A stretch of DNA of 64,000 nucleotides, from NCBI GenBank assembly GCA_046732175.1, contig JBKPMO010000039.1:17042-81041 (forward strand), in the 5' to 3' direction. Every line of letters starts with the position of its first letter. Position 1 is the first letter of the stretch. The position numbers and the translations under genes are program-made. The notes beneath the pieces are model-generated. The model was not told the DNA's origin. It saw nothing but the letters and a program-made list of their open reading frames with translations, and ran no database searches. Origin of the DNA: AV69 sp046732175. GTDB lineage: Bacteria; Verrucomicrobiota; Verrucomicrobiia; Chthoniobacterales; UBA10450. Of this stretch, positions 8,461-16,402 are shown piece after piece.

Positions 8461-8473
8461 GCCCTGGTCCTAT
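8450..8473. terminator. Weak bidirectional hairpin between convergent genes
   Basis: ATAGGAC (8450-8456) and GTCCTAT (8467-8473) form a 7-bp stem with a 10-base loop, spanning the stop of the CPBP gene and facing the convergent MBL gene. There is no T-tract, so termination is only a guess. Confidence 0.3.
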
Positions 8474-8485
8474 GAGACCTATTAG

Positions 8486-9097
8486 TTAACGCACAAACGG
8501 GTTGGTTTTGCGTTCTTCCCCGATCTTGGTGGGCGGGCCGTGGCCGGGGAGGACGGTGACGTCGTCGCCGAGTGGGAACAGTTTCTCTTTAATTCCCCGA
8601 AACAACTGTGGTGCGTCGCCACCGGGCAAGTCCCATCGGCCAACGCCGCCCGCAAAGAGAACATCGCCCCCGACCAGGAGCTTTTGCGGGCGCAGGAAAA
8701 AGCAAAGGCTGCCGGGACAATGGCCGGGGACTTCGAAAACCTGAAATTTGGCCCCTAGGAATTCGCGTTCAGTCATTTCCTGTATAAAAAAATCCGGCCT
8801 GACCGGCTCGAGATCGAACCCAAAACCGAAGTTCCGGAAGAAATCTGGATCGGAGATCATGGGGGCCGTATCAGGGTGACAACCTATCGGGCAATCAAAT
8901 TTTCGCTTAATTTTCGCGACATCGATGACGTGATCGATGTGTCCGTGCGTCAGGATCAGCAGCCTTAAGTCGGCTCCCCGATTTTGAAGCCATGCGCAAC
9001 TTCCCTCCGGTGCGTCAAATAGAACAGCTCCATCCGGAGCATGGAAAAGATAGCAATTTGTCTCGAAAACTCCCCCGCAAAATGTGTCATATTTCAT
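8486..9097 (-). CDS. Glyoxalase II-like metallo-beta-lactamase-fold hydrolase
   Basis: A 203-residue cytoplasmic hydrolase. The zinc motif THGHIDH occupies residues 50-56. Later ligands lie in VPGHCPGS, VGGDVLFAGGVGRWDLPGG and LPGHGP. The GRxDLPGG segment and short length are typical of the YcbL/GloB2 branch of hydroxyacylglutathione hydrolase-like proteins. Thioester hydrolysis is likely, with the substrate unproven. It is unrelated to the MBL gene at 3026 beyond the fold. Confidence 0.85.
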   Translation of the reverse strand: MKYDTFCGGVFETNCYLFHAPDGAVLFDAPEGSCAWLQNRGADLRLLILTHGHIDHVIDVAKIKRKFDCPIGCHPDTAPMISDPDFFRNFGFGFDLEPVRPDFFIQEMTEREFLGAKFQVFEVPGHCPGSLCFFLRPQKLLVGGDVLFAGGVGRWDLPGGDAPQLFRGIKEKLFPLGDDVTVLPGHGPPTKIGEERKTNPFVR

Positions 9098-9245
9098 ACT
9101 TGGTCAGGCGTGCCAAATGGCACGTTTTTTTGAATATTCTGCTCGATCGATTGTCTTTTTAATCGCTGCGGCGGTCTGGGATTCAAGGGGAGTTCTTGCG
9201 TTCCGAGCGACGATCTGCGACTATGGAAAACTTCTCTTTCAGGGC

Positions 9246-11447
9246 ATGAACTATCGTTTTCGTTCCTACACCACGGCGGCGGCAATCTTACTGATTAGCC
9301 TGGCGTCGACACCCGCACTTCCAGCCAAAACCGACCTCGACAACGTCTGCGTCTCAGTGGGCAGGCTGCTAGAGGAAGGACATTACACGCACAAGCAACT
9401 GAACGACGAGATGTCGGGCAAGATCTTGCGGAGCTACCTCGAACTGCTCGATTACACTCACCTGTTTTTCACCCAGGAAGACATCGATGCCATCACGCAA
9501 AAGTATGGTGCCGCGCTCGATGACGACATTTTACTGGGCAACCTCAAACCCCCCTACGAGATCTACGATCTTTATCAAAAGCGGGTCGACGAGCGTGTCG
9601 CCAAGATCAAGGAATTGCTCAAACAACCCGTCGATTTCAAAACCGAGGGAACGATCGATTTCAGACGCGAGAAAAGTCCCTGGCCGAAAAATATGGCCGA
9701 GGCGGATGAGCTGTGGCGTGGCCGGATCACGAGCGAGCTTTTACAGGAACATCTGAGCGAGCATCCGATCGAGCCGGGACCGCAGTTGGTCGCGCGCCGA
9801 TACGATCGGCTTGCGCGCAACGTCCACGAGAGTGATCGCGACGAACAGGCGAAGTTTTTCCTCGATGCCGTTGCCCTAGCTTACGATCCGCACTCTGAAT
9901 ATTTATCTGAATCGGATCTGAAAAACTTCAGCATCAACATGGGACTCTCGCTCGTTGGCATTGGGGCGATGCTGCGAACGGAAGATGGTTACGCCAAGAT
10001 CGAGAGTTTGGTGGTGGGCGGGCCAGCACAGGCCGACGGCCGGCTCAAGGTGGGTGATCGCATCACCGCCGTCGGACAAGGAACGGGTGATTTCGTCGAC
10101 GTCCGTGACATGCGTCTGGACAAAGTGGTCGAAATGATCCGCGGCAAGAAAGGAACAAAAGTCCGGCTGCTAGTGATTCCGGCCGACGCAGCCGATCCAT
10201 CCAAGCGCAAAAACGTCGAACTGGTGCGCGATGAAATTAAACTGAAAGACCAGGAAGCGCGCGCCGACATTATTATCAAGAAAGATGACGAAGGCCGGCC
10301 GGTGAAGCTCGGCTGGATCCAGTTGCCATCGTTTTACGCGGACATGGATCATCACGCCAAGAGCACGACGAAAGATGTGCTGGCGTTGTTGAAGCGGCTG
10401 AAGAAGGAAAACATTTCCGGCTTGGTGGTGGATTTACGGCGCAACGGCGGCGGTTCGCTGGAAGAAGTGATTTCGTTGACGGGGTTGTTTTTGAAATCGG
10501 GACCGGTCGTGCAAACCAAAGGTTCGAATGGCAACATCGTGGTCTCAAGCGATCCGGACCTTGGAATCGCTTACTCGGGGCCGCTCATTGTCCTGACCAG
10601 TCGGCAAAGCGCGTCTGCCAGTGAAATTTTTGCGGCGGCGCTGCAGGATTATGGGCGCGCTGTCATCGTCGGCGACCAGTGCACGTTCGGCAAAGGAACG
10701 GTGCAGACCATTCTCGATATCGGCGGTTATACGTCGCTGCTCGGCAGTCGTTCCCACAAGGATGGCGCGCTGAAATTAACTATCCAGAAATTTTACCGAG
10801 TAGCCGGCGGCTCAACTCAGCTGCACGGCGTCGCCTCAGATATTGTGTTGCCGTCGCTGACTGACTTGCCCGAGTTCGCGGAAGGGGCGCTGAAGAATTG
10901 TTTACCTTATGACGAAGTGCCCAAGGCAAAATACACCAAGTGGAACGAGCCGGTGTCGCTTTACCTTGATGAGTTAAAACGCCGGTCGGCCGAACGGGTC
11001 CAAAATGACGTCGAGTTCCACTATGTGCAGGAAGACATGGACCGGTTGCGCCATCGACTCGATGAGAATCGCATTTCTCTTAATGAAGATATGCGGAAGA
11101 AAGAACTTTCCGAGGACAAGACGCGCAAGGAATTGCGGACGAAAGAGCGGCTGGCGCGCAACGTGCAGGAGCCGAGTGTTTATCGCGTGACGCTGGATAC
11201 TGTCGACAAGCCGAATCTTCAGCTCATCATGTATCCGGGAAAACTGGCCGCGGCGAAAAAGAACGGTTCGGCCAAAGTTGCACCGGAAGCGGCCGGCGAT
11301 GCCGACAGCGACGATGATGTTCTGGGCGGTCTGGACGATGACACGAAAGAGCCGGTGATCGACCCGGAGCGCGATGAGACGATCAACATTTTGTCGGACC
11401 TGATTCAGCTCGAGCACGGTCCGAAGACTGCCAGCACCAATCACTGA
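9246..11447 (+). CDS. prc: Carboxy-terminal processing protease (tail-specific protease, S41A)
   Basis: A 733-residue periplasmic protease with a signal peptide (residues ~1-27, ending ALPA). Domain order follows E. coli Prc/Tsp: an N-terminal helical domain (~30-220), PDZ (~235-330, GLSLVGIGAML then GDRITAVGQG), the S41 catalytic domain (~340-560), and a C-terminal charged tail. The catalytic serine is S457 in SASASEIFAAALQDYGRA and the lysine is K483 in FGKGTVQ; their spacing is one residue longer than I recall for E. coli Tsp. It degrades or trims envelope proteins through their C-termini. The start at 9246 is chosen for the signal peptide; the frame is open upstream to 9084. Confidence 0.9.
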   Translation: MNYRFRSYTTAAAILLISLASTPALPAKTDLDNVCVSVGRLLEEGHYTHKQLNDEMSGKILRSYLELLDYTHLFFTQEDIDAITQKYGAALDDDILLGNLKPPYEIYDLYQKRVDERVAKIKELLKQPVDFKTEGTIDFRREKSPWPKNMAEADELWRGRITSELLQEHLSEHPIEPGPQLVARRYDRLARNVHESDRDEQAKFFLDAVALAYDPHSEYLSESDLKNFSINMGLSLVGIGAMLRTEDGYAKIESLVVGGPAQADGRLKVGDRITAVGQGTGDFVDVRDMRLDKVVEMIRGKKGTKVRLLVIPADAADPSKRKNVELVRDEIKLKDQEARADIIIKKDDEGRPVKLGWIQLPSFYADMDHHAKSTTKDVLALLKRLKKENISGLVVDLRRNGGGSLEEVISLTGLFLKSGPVVQTKGSNGNIVVSSDPDLGIAYSGPLIVLTSRQSASASEIFAAALQDYGRAVIVGDQCTFGKGTVQTILDIGGYTSLLGSRSHKDGALKLTIQKFYRVAGGSTQLHGVASDIVLPSLTDLPEFAEGALKNCLPYDEVPKAKYTKWNEPVSLYLDELKRRSAERVQNDVEFHYVQEDMDRLRHRLDENRISLNEDMRKKELSEDKTRKELRTKERLARNVQEPSVYRVTLDTVDKPNLQLIMYPGKLAAAKKNGSAKVAPEAAGDADSDDDVLGGLDDDTKEPVIDPERDETINILSDLIQLEHGPKTASTNH

Positions 11448-11766
11448 GCGCGGAGACGCGATTTAATCTGGGGAGCGCGCCTCGCGCCTCGTGTGTTCTT
11501 TGCGGCCCCTCGCTGCAGTGCTCTTGGCCGATTCTCCCGATCTTTGAACTCGCTGCCGGAGAAACGACCCGCGGCGAATCGAACCTCCGGTCTTTGCCAA
11601 GAGCGGTCCGGTTCGGAAAGCGGAACAGCCCAAGAGACACCGAAGTAATTGAAGGACTCGTTTCGTCTCGCAATTCGCTGGGGCAGTGCATGTAATCGGC
11701 CACCAAGAGTTGGTCAGCGCGAAAGAAAGTGGATGGGCACGTTTATAAAGCGCCTGAGATTCGTGA
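11448..11766. other. Non-coding interval between prc and the L,D-transpeptidase gene
   Basis: About 320 bases without a credible gene. At 11469-11490 the sequence CTGGGGAGCGC resembles the reverse complement of the end of the ~72-bp repeat (25633-25650). The rest shows nothing I recognise. Confidence 0.4.
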
Positions 11767-12387
11767 TCAGCGCCACCACGGATCGAGATAGCGCGGGTCA
11801 TATTGCGGTTGAAATCTCGGACCGATGGGTTGTCCGAACCATGGCTGCATTCCTCGTTCCCACCGCGGCCCATACGGAATGTCCCCTCTCGTTCGCGGCG
11901 TCCTTCCGAAAACTGTGACCGGTGTTCCGACGTCCACGGCGCGGTAAAATGCAATTGCTAATTGTTCGGGCATCCGCACGCACCCATGCGAGGCCGGATA
12001 TCCGGGAAGATAGCCGGCGTGCATACCATCAGCTTCATGGAAGCGCATGAAGTAACGCATGGGCGCGGGAACGAATTTGCCGCCTCGCGGCACTTTCATA
12101 TCGACGTCAGCGTCGGCCACAATGGTTCTACCGTTCGCGTCTACGATTTTCCCGTAGATGCTCGAATGATGATTGATCTCTTTGTCGAGGACCTTGAACG
12201 TGCCGGTTTGGGTAAGATGGCCGTATCGTCCGCTTGAGATCGGTGATTCCAAAACAACACCGCGTCCGCGAAGCAGCAATGCGAGCTGGTCCTGAAGATC
12301 GATCTCAACGCGGAATGGATTTCCATCTTGTGCACTCATTGACGCGAGCGATAGAAACAAAATCCCCAATCCCCCGAGAAATCTCAC
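11767..12387 (-). CDS. L,D-transpeptidase (YkuD domain)
   Basis: A 206-residue exported protein with a signal peptide (MRFLGGLGILFLSLASMSAQ). The YkuD active site is seen as H123 and S133-H134-G135-C136 in the SHGCVRMP motif, with the nucleophile C136. It would cross-link peptidoglycan (3-3 links) or anchor a lipoprotein. The C-terminal tail (~165-206) is rich in Pro, Arg and Tyr (YGPRW, QPWFGQPIGPRFQPQYDPRY) and may be a wall-binding or low-complexity extension. Confidence 0.9.
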   Translation of the reverse strand: MRFLGGLGILFLSLASMSAQDGNPFRVEIDLQDQLALLLRGRGVVLESPISSGRYGHLTQTGTFKVLDKEINHHSSIYGKIVDANGRTIVADADVDMKVPRGGKFVPAPMRYFMRFHEADGMHAGYLPGYPASHGCVRMPEQLAIAFYRAVDVGTPVTVFGRTPRTRGDIPYGPRWERGMQPWFGQPIGPRFQPQYDPRYLDPWWR

Positions 12388-12467
12388 ATCTACTTTAACC
12401 CACGTAAGCGTGAAAAGTTTCCGACAGCCTGGCAGGGACCTGAGCGAGAATCATTTTCAACACTCTC

Positions 12468-13262
12468 CTAGACCGCGATGGGCGCCTTGATGGATGGATG
12501 GGGGCTGTAATCGAGAAGCGTAAAGTCTTCGAATCGAAAATCCTCGATCCGCTTGATTGCCGGATTTAGTTGCACGCGTGGCAGCGGCCGGCAGTCCCGA
12601 CTAAGTTGCTCGCGGGCCTGTTCGAGATGGTTCGAGTAAAGATGAAGGTCGCCAAACGTGTGGACAAAATCGCCCGGCTTCAGATCGCACACCTGCGCTA
12701 CCATCATCGTTAACAAGGAGTAGCTCGCGATGTTGAATGGAACCCCAAGGAACAAATCGGCGCTACGCTGATAAAGCTGACAGCTCAGCTCGCCCTCGTT
12801 CACATAAAATTGGAACAGGACGTGACACGGTGGCAATGCCATCGCATCAATCTCGGCGGGATTCCAAGCACTGACAATCAGGCGACGACTCGATGGATTT
12901 TCTCTGATTTCGGAAATCACTCTGGTGATCTGATCGACGTGAGTTCCATTAGCGCCCCGCCAATCGCGCCATTGCGCGCCGTAGACTCGCCCAAGGCTGC
13001 CCTTTTCGTCAGCCCATTCGTCCCAAATGCTGACGCCGTGTTCGTTCAGATATTTGATATTGGTGTCGCCGCGCAAAAACCAAAGCAGCTCGTAAACGAT
13101 CGATTTCAGGTGAAGCTTTTTCGTCGTCAGCAAGGGAAAACGTTCACGCAAATCGAACCGCACCTGCGCGCCGAAGAGCGACAACGTCCCGGTTCCCGTA
13201 CGATCACTGCGCTCCACCCCTTGCTCCAAAACGAGGTGAAGGAGATCGTGATATTGCCGCAC
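12468..13262 (-). CDS. thyA: Thymidylate synthase
   Basis: Converts dUMP to dTMP using methylenetetrahydrofolate. At 264 residues it equals the E. coli length. The catalytic cysteine is C146 in LPPCHVLFQFYV; SDRTGTGTLSLFG, LLTTKKLHLKSI, WNPAEIDAMALPP and the C-terminal SIKAPIAV are all typical. No dihydrofolate reductase gene follows, unlike the common thyA-folA pair. FolD at 26.9 kb feeds the same folate pool. Confidence 0.97.
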   Translation of the reverse strand: MRQYHDLLHLVLEQGVERSDRTGTGTLSLFGAQVRFDLRERFPLLTTKKLHLKSIVYELLWFLRGDTNIKYLNEHGVSIWDEWADEKGSLGRVYGAQWRDWRGANGTHVDQITRVISEIRENPSSRRLIVSAWNPAEIDAMALPPCHVLFQFYVNEGELSCQLYQRSADLFLGVPFNIASYSLLTMMVAQVCDLKPGDFVHTFGDLHLYSNHLEQAREQLSRDCRPLPRVQLNPAIKRIEDFRFEDFTLLDYSPHPSIKAPIAV

Positions 13263-13318
13263 ATCAAACGCTACTGAAAGCGGCAGCGGCTTCCAGCCGA
13301 TGTTTTTGACTCCATCGA

Positions 13319-13336
13319 GGTCCGAGCCGGACTGGC
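13319..13336. repeat. Copy of the GTCCGAGCCGGACTGGC repeat core
   Basis: The 17-base core, a 5-bp stem GTCCG/CGGAC around AGC plus TGGC, is identical to copies at 25602, 55646 and 61418. It lies between thyA and the zinc-ribbon gene. Confidence 0.7.
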
Positions 13337-13353
13337 ACGGCTGCTCGATCCAC

Positions 13354-13707
13354 CTAAGAAGTTTTGCGTAGCTCCTCTTCGAGCTCGCTCTTGCGCTCGT
13401 TCAGGGTTTGCAAACGCAGTTTCCAGCGATGGAGTTGAATGCTCAGCTGGTTGATGTAGCCGGTCACTTCCGTCCGTTGCGATTCATTCTCCTTCAATTT
13501 CCGCTGCAGATCGGTGAGTTCCTGCGGCGATGTCGGGCTCGCGGGCACTGACATTGTTGGAACAATCGTCGGTTTGCCACAGCGCTGGCAATTCACCGTC
13601 ATTCCGGCGGCGGCGGCGTCAACAATGAGCGGACTGGCGCAATGTTGACACTTGAAGAGGAGGTCGCCATGTTCGCTTTTTGTCTGCGGGCGAACAGGGT
13701 TCATCAC
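13354..13707 (-). CDS. Small zinc-ribbon plus coiled-coil protein
   Basis: A 117-residue protein of unknown function. Residues ~18-45 form a zinc ribbon with CxxC pairs at C20/C23 and C40/C43 (FKCQHC ... VNCQRCG). A Pro/Ser/Thr linker follows. Residues ~60-117 are a strongly charged heptad-like coiled coil (LTDLQRKLKENES ... LNERKSELEEELRK). It resembles short zinc-ribbon proteins found widely in Verrucomicrobia and Planctomycetes. No enzymatic motif is seen. Confidence 0.7.
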   Translation of the reverse strand: MMNPVRPQTKSEHGDLLFKCQHCASPLIVDAAAAGMTVNCQRCGKPTIVPTMSVPASPTSPQELTDLQRKLKENESQRTEVTGYINQLSIQLHRWKLRLQTLNERKSELEEELRKTS

Positions 13708-13737
13708 TCAGTAATCAAGCAGAGGTTATACCAGCAA

Positions 13738-13755
13738 CCGGTAGCACACGCGTCT
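13738..13755. repeat. Short dispersed repeat (GGTAGCACACGCGTCT)
   Basis: Identical over 16 bases to 25485-25500, and the reverse complement of 32106-32125 with one mismatch. It looks like a shortened form of the ~72-bp element at 25579-25650. Confidence 0.6.
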
Positions 13756-13766
13756 TGCCTCTGGGG

Positions 13767-13789
13767 CCAACGGGCGTCTCGCCCGTTGG
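13767..13789. repeat. Perfect hairpin upstream of dnaK
   Basis: CCAACGGGCG and CGCCCGTTGG form a perfect 10-bp stem with a TCT loop. There is no T-tract. Probably one of the dispersed palindromes, although it could separate the zinc-ribbon and dnaK transcripts. Confidence 0.6.
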
Positions 13790-13910
13790 TCTCCCCGGAA
13801 GTACGTGTCTCAGCCTGACTCGGTGACGAGTTGACTCAACGAGCGGATCCAGGCAGCCCAATTTGGGTCATTCTGGCCCTATTTGGGTAGCCGCGAGGTG
13901 GCGGATGATT

Positions 13911-13989
13911 CTTGTAATATACTGAAAATAAGCAGTTTATATTCAATATGGATTAGTTGGAACAATCGTTGCTAAAAGCACTCGGAGGA
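13911..13989 (+). promoter_or_regulatory. AT-rich leader of dnaK with possible promoter, inverted repeat and RBS
   Basis: The only AT-rich island in this area. AATATACTG (13917-13925) and CAGTTTATATT (13933-13943) form an imperfect inverted repeat that could be an operator. TTGTAA (13912-13917) and TATATT (13938-13943) are promoter-like but spaced at 20 bases. A good ribosome-binding site, CGGAGGA (13983-13989), sits 10 bases before the dnaK ATG. No CIRCE element (TTAGCACTC-N9-GAGTGCTAA) is present, so HrcA control is not indicated. Confidence 0.35.
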
Positions 13990-13999
13990 CTGTACACAA

Positions 14000-15952
14000 A
14001 TGGCTAAAGTTTTAGGTATTGATTTGGGGACCACCAACTCCTGTATGTCGGTGATGGAGGGCGGCGATCCCGTGGTTTTGGAAAACAGCGAGGGCGCACG
14101 GACGACGCCCTCGATCGTCGCTTTTTCAAAAAATGGCGAGCGACTTGTTGGCCAAGCGGCGAAACGTCAGGCCGTAACGAATCCGGCGAACACCGTTTTC
14201 TCAATCAAGCGGTTTATGGGCCGCAAGTACGACGAAGTTCACGAAGAAGAACATCGCGTGCCTTATAAAATCGTGAAAGCTGCCAATGGCGACGCTCACG
14301 TTCAGGTAGAAGTTAACGGCGAGCGTAAGACATTCTCGCCACCGGAAATTTCCGCGATGATTCTGGCGAAGCTGAAGAGCGACGCGGAAGCGAAACTGGG
14401 CGAAAAAATCACTCAAGCCGTCATTACGGTTCCGGCTTACTTCAACGATTCGCAACGCAATGCTACCAAGGACGCGGGAAAGATCGCGGGCCTTGAAGTG
14501 CTGCGAATCATCAACGAGCCGACCGCGGCTTCACTCGCCTACGGTTTGGACAAGAAGAAAGACGAGAAGATTGCCGTCTACGACCTGGGCGGCGGCACCT
14601 TTGATATTTCCGTTCTAGAAATTGGCGACGGTGTCTTTGAAGTGAAAGCGACCAACGGCGACACCCACCTCGGCGGTGACGATTGGGATGCCCGGATTAT
14701 GGACTGGGTCGTCAACGAATTTAAGAAAGATACCGGCATCGATCTTACGAAGCAGCCGGATGCGATCCAGCGTATCAAAGAGGAATCAGAAAAAGCGAAG
14801 ATAGCGCTCTCCTCAACTCAGGAGTACGAGATCAATCTTCCGTTCATCACGGCGGATGCGAGTGGGCCGAAGCATATTCAGAAGAAACTGACCCGCTCGA
14901 AGCTCGAACAGCTCTGCGATGATCTTTTCCAGCGCACGGTCGGCCCAGTGAAAGCGTGCCTCAAAGACGCGAAACTTACCGAGAAAGAGATCAACGAGCT
15001 AGTGCTGGTCGGCGGCATGACGCGCATGCCGAAAGTGATCGAGACAGCGCGCACCCTTATTGGCAAAGAACCGCACAAGGGCGTGAACCCGGATGAAGTG
15101 GTTGCCGTTGGCGCGGCGATTCAGGGTGGCGTGCTCAAGGGCGACGTCAAAGACGTGTTGCTGCTCGACGTTACTCCGCTGACGCTCGCAATCGAAACAG
15201 CGGGAGGTGTGGCGACACCGATGATTCCGCGTAACACGACCATTCCGACACGGAAGTCGCAGATCTTTTCAACCTACAGCGACAATCAACCGGGCGTTGA
15301 GATCAAAGTCTTGCAAGGCGAGCGACCGCTTTCACGCGATAACAAGAATCTCGGCACGTTCCATCTCGATGGAATTCCGCCGGCCCCGCGTGGCGTTCCG
15401 CAGATTGAAGTGACCTTCGATATCGATGCGAACGGGATTCTGCACGTTTCCGCGAAAGATCTGGGCACGGGCAAAGAGCAGAAGATTTCCATCACCGGCA
15501 GCTCCGGTCTTTCGAAAGAGGAAGTCGAGAAGATGCAGAAAGAAGCCGAAGTTCACGCTGAGGAAGACAAGAAGGCGAAGGAAGCGATCGAGATCAAGAA
15601 CAACGCGGACAACCTGGCGTATCAATGCGAGAAGCAATTGAAAGATCTCGGGGACAAGATTTCCGGCGACAAGAAGAAGCAGGTCGAAGACGCCATCGCC
15701 GTGGTGCGTGAAGCGATTAATCGCAATGACACCGACGCGATGAAGCGGACTTACGACGACCTGCAGAACAAATTCCAGGAAGTCAGCGCGGAGCTTTACA
15801 AGCAGGCCTCTGCCGGCGCAGGTGCGCAGGCCGGGCCGCCACCCGAAGCACAACCGCGTCCCGGTGCGGAACAAGGCGCCGGCGCTCGCGGCGGCAATGG
15901 TGACGTGGTCGACGCAGAGTTTGAAGTAGTAGACGAAGACAAGAAGAAATAA
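14000..15952 (+). CDS. dnaK: Hsp70 chaperone DnaK
   Basis: A 650-residue ATP-dependent chaperone. It starts with the Hsp70 signature GIDLGTTNSC; DLGGGTFDISVLEIG and VLVGGMTRMPKV are the other two family signatures. The substrate-binding domain follows (LLLDVTPLTLAIET ... ERPLSRDNKNLGTF), then the helical lid. The Gly/Ala/Pro-rich tail ends in DAEFEVVDEDKKK, matching the DnaJ-interaction type tail. No dnaJ or grpE is nearby; instead groES/groEL follow immediately, an arrangement that would co-express both major folding machines. Confidence 0.98.
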   Translation: MAKVLGIDLGTTNSCMSVMEGGDPVVLENSEGARTTPSIVAFSKNGERLVGQAAKRQAVTNPANTVFSIKRFMGRKYDEVHEEEHRVPYKIVKAANGDAHVQVEVNGERKTFSPPEISAMILAKLKSDAEAKLGEKITQAVITVPAYFNDSQRNATKDAGKIAGLEVLRIINEPTAASLAYGLDKKKDEKIAVYDLGGGTFDISVLEIGDGVFEVKATNGDTHLGGDDWDARIMDWVVNEFKKDTGIDLTKQPDAIQRIKEESEKAKIALSSTQEYEINLPFITADASGPKHIQKKLTRSKLEQLCDDLFQRTVGPVKACLKDAKLTEKEINELVLVGGMTRMPKVIETARTLIGKEPHKGVNPDEVVAVGAAIQGGVLKGDVKDVLLLDVTPLTLAIETAGGVATPMIPRNTTIPTRKSQIFSTYSDNQPGVEIKVLQGERPLSRDNKNLGTFHLDGIPPAPRGVPQIEVTFDIDANGILHVSAKDLGTGKEQKISITGSSGLSKEEVEKMQKEAEVHAEEDKKAKEAIEIKNNADNLAYQCEKQLKDLGDKISGDKKKQVEDAIAVVREAINRNDTDAMKRTYDDLQNKFQEVSAELYKQASAGAGAQAGPPPEAQPRPGAEQGAGARGGNGDVVDAEFEVVDEDKKK

Positions 15953-15958
15953 CCCAAT

Positions 15959-16000
15959 TTGCCGATGGTAGCTCGATAACTCCCGAGCTACTGGCGGCAA
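15959..16000 (+). other. Interrupted hairpin between dnaK and groES
   Basis: TTGCCG (15959-15964) pairs with CGGCAA (15995-16000), and GTAGCTCG (15968-15975) with CGAGCTAC (15984-15991), with a 3x3 internal loop and an 8-base apex. There is no T-tract, so it is more likely an RNA processing or stability element, or a dispersed palindrome, than a terminator. Confidence 0.6.
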
Positions 16001-16034
16001 CAACTAAATAAACAAAGGAGTAAAGAAAGAAACT

Positions 16035-16331
16035 ATGGCATCAGTTAATGTCAGACCACTTGGAGATCGGGTGCTAGTGCAGCCGATTGAAGAGCAGGAA
16101 GTAAAGAAGGGTGGTATCATTATCCCTGATACCGCGAAGGAAAAACCGCAGGAAGGCAAAGTCGTCGCGCTTGGAACCGGCAAAATTGACGACAACGGCA
16201 AGAAAGTCGATTTCACCGTCAAGTCCGGTGACAAGGTGCTGATCTCAAAATACGGCGGCACTGAAATCAAAATCGACGGCGATACCTACCTGATCATGCG
16301 GGAGGACGATATCCTCGGCATCATCGGATAG
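16035..16331 (+). CDS. groS: Co-chaperonin GroES
   Basis: A 98-residue lid of the GroEL cage. Typical features are VRPLGDRVLVQP, the mobile-loop region EEQEVKKGGIIIPDTAKEKP, GKVVALGTGK, VLISKYGGTEIKIDG and the end REDDILGIIG. An AAAGGAG ribosome-binding site lies about 14 bases upstream. It is 71 bases before groEL, with which it forms an operon. Confidence 0.98.
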   Translation: MASVNVRPLGDRVLVQPIEEQEVKKGGIIIPDTAKEKPQEGKVVALGTGKIDDNGKKVDFTVKSGDKVLISKYGGTEIKIDGDTYLIMREDDILGIIG

Positions 16332-16402
16332 GTCGGAATCGACAGGGCAGGGATGCCTAACTTTCGACCAAACTATCAACCAACAAACTATCAACTACAG
16401 AC

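Noticed and set aside
11463..11954. Long open frame on the minus strand across the gap and into the L,D-transpeptidase gene
   Set aside because: It lies in a different frame from the transpeptidase, has no recognisable domain and a composition typical of a shadow frame.
14000..14010. CIRCE/HrcA operator before dnaK
   Set aside because: The characteristic TTAGCACTC-N9-GAGTGCTAA is absent; AGCACTCGG at 13977-13985 is only a partial, single-arm resemblance.
15332..16003. 223-codon open frame antisense to dnaK
   Set aside because: It is complementary to highly conserved dnaK codons; the Leu/Arg/Phe-rich translation is the usual product of reading dnaK backwards.
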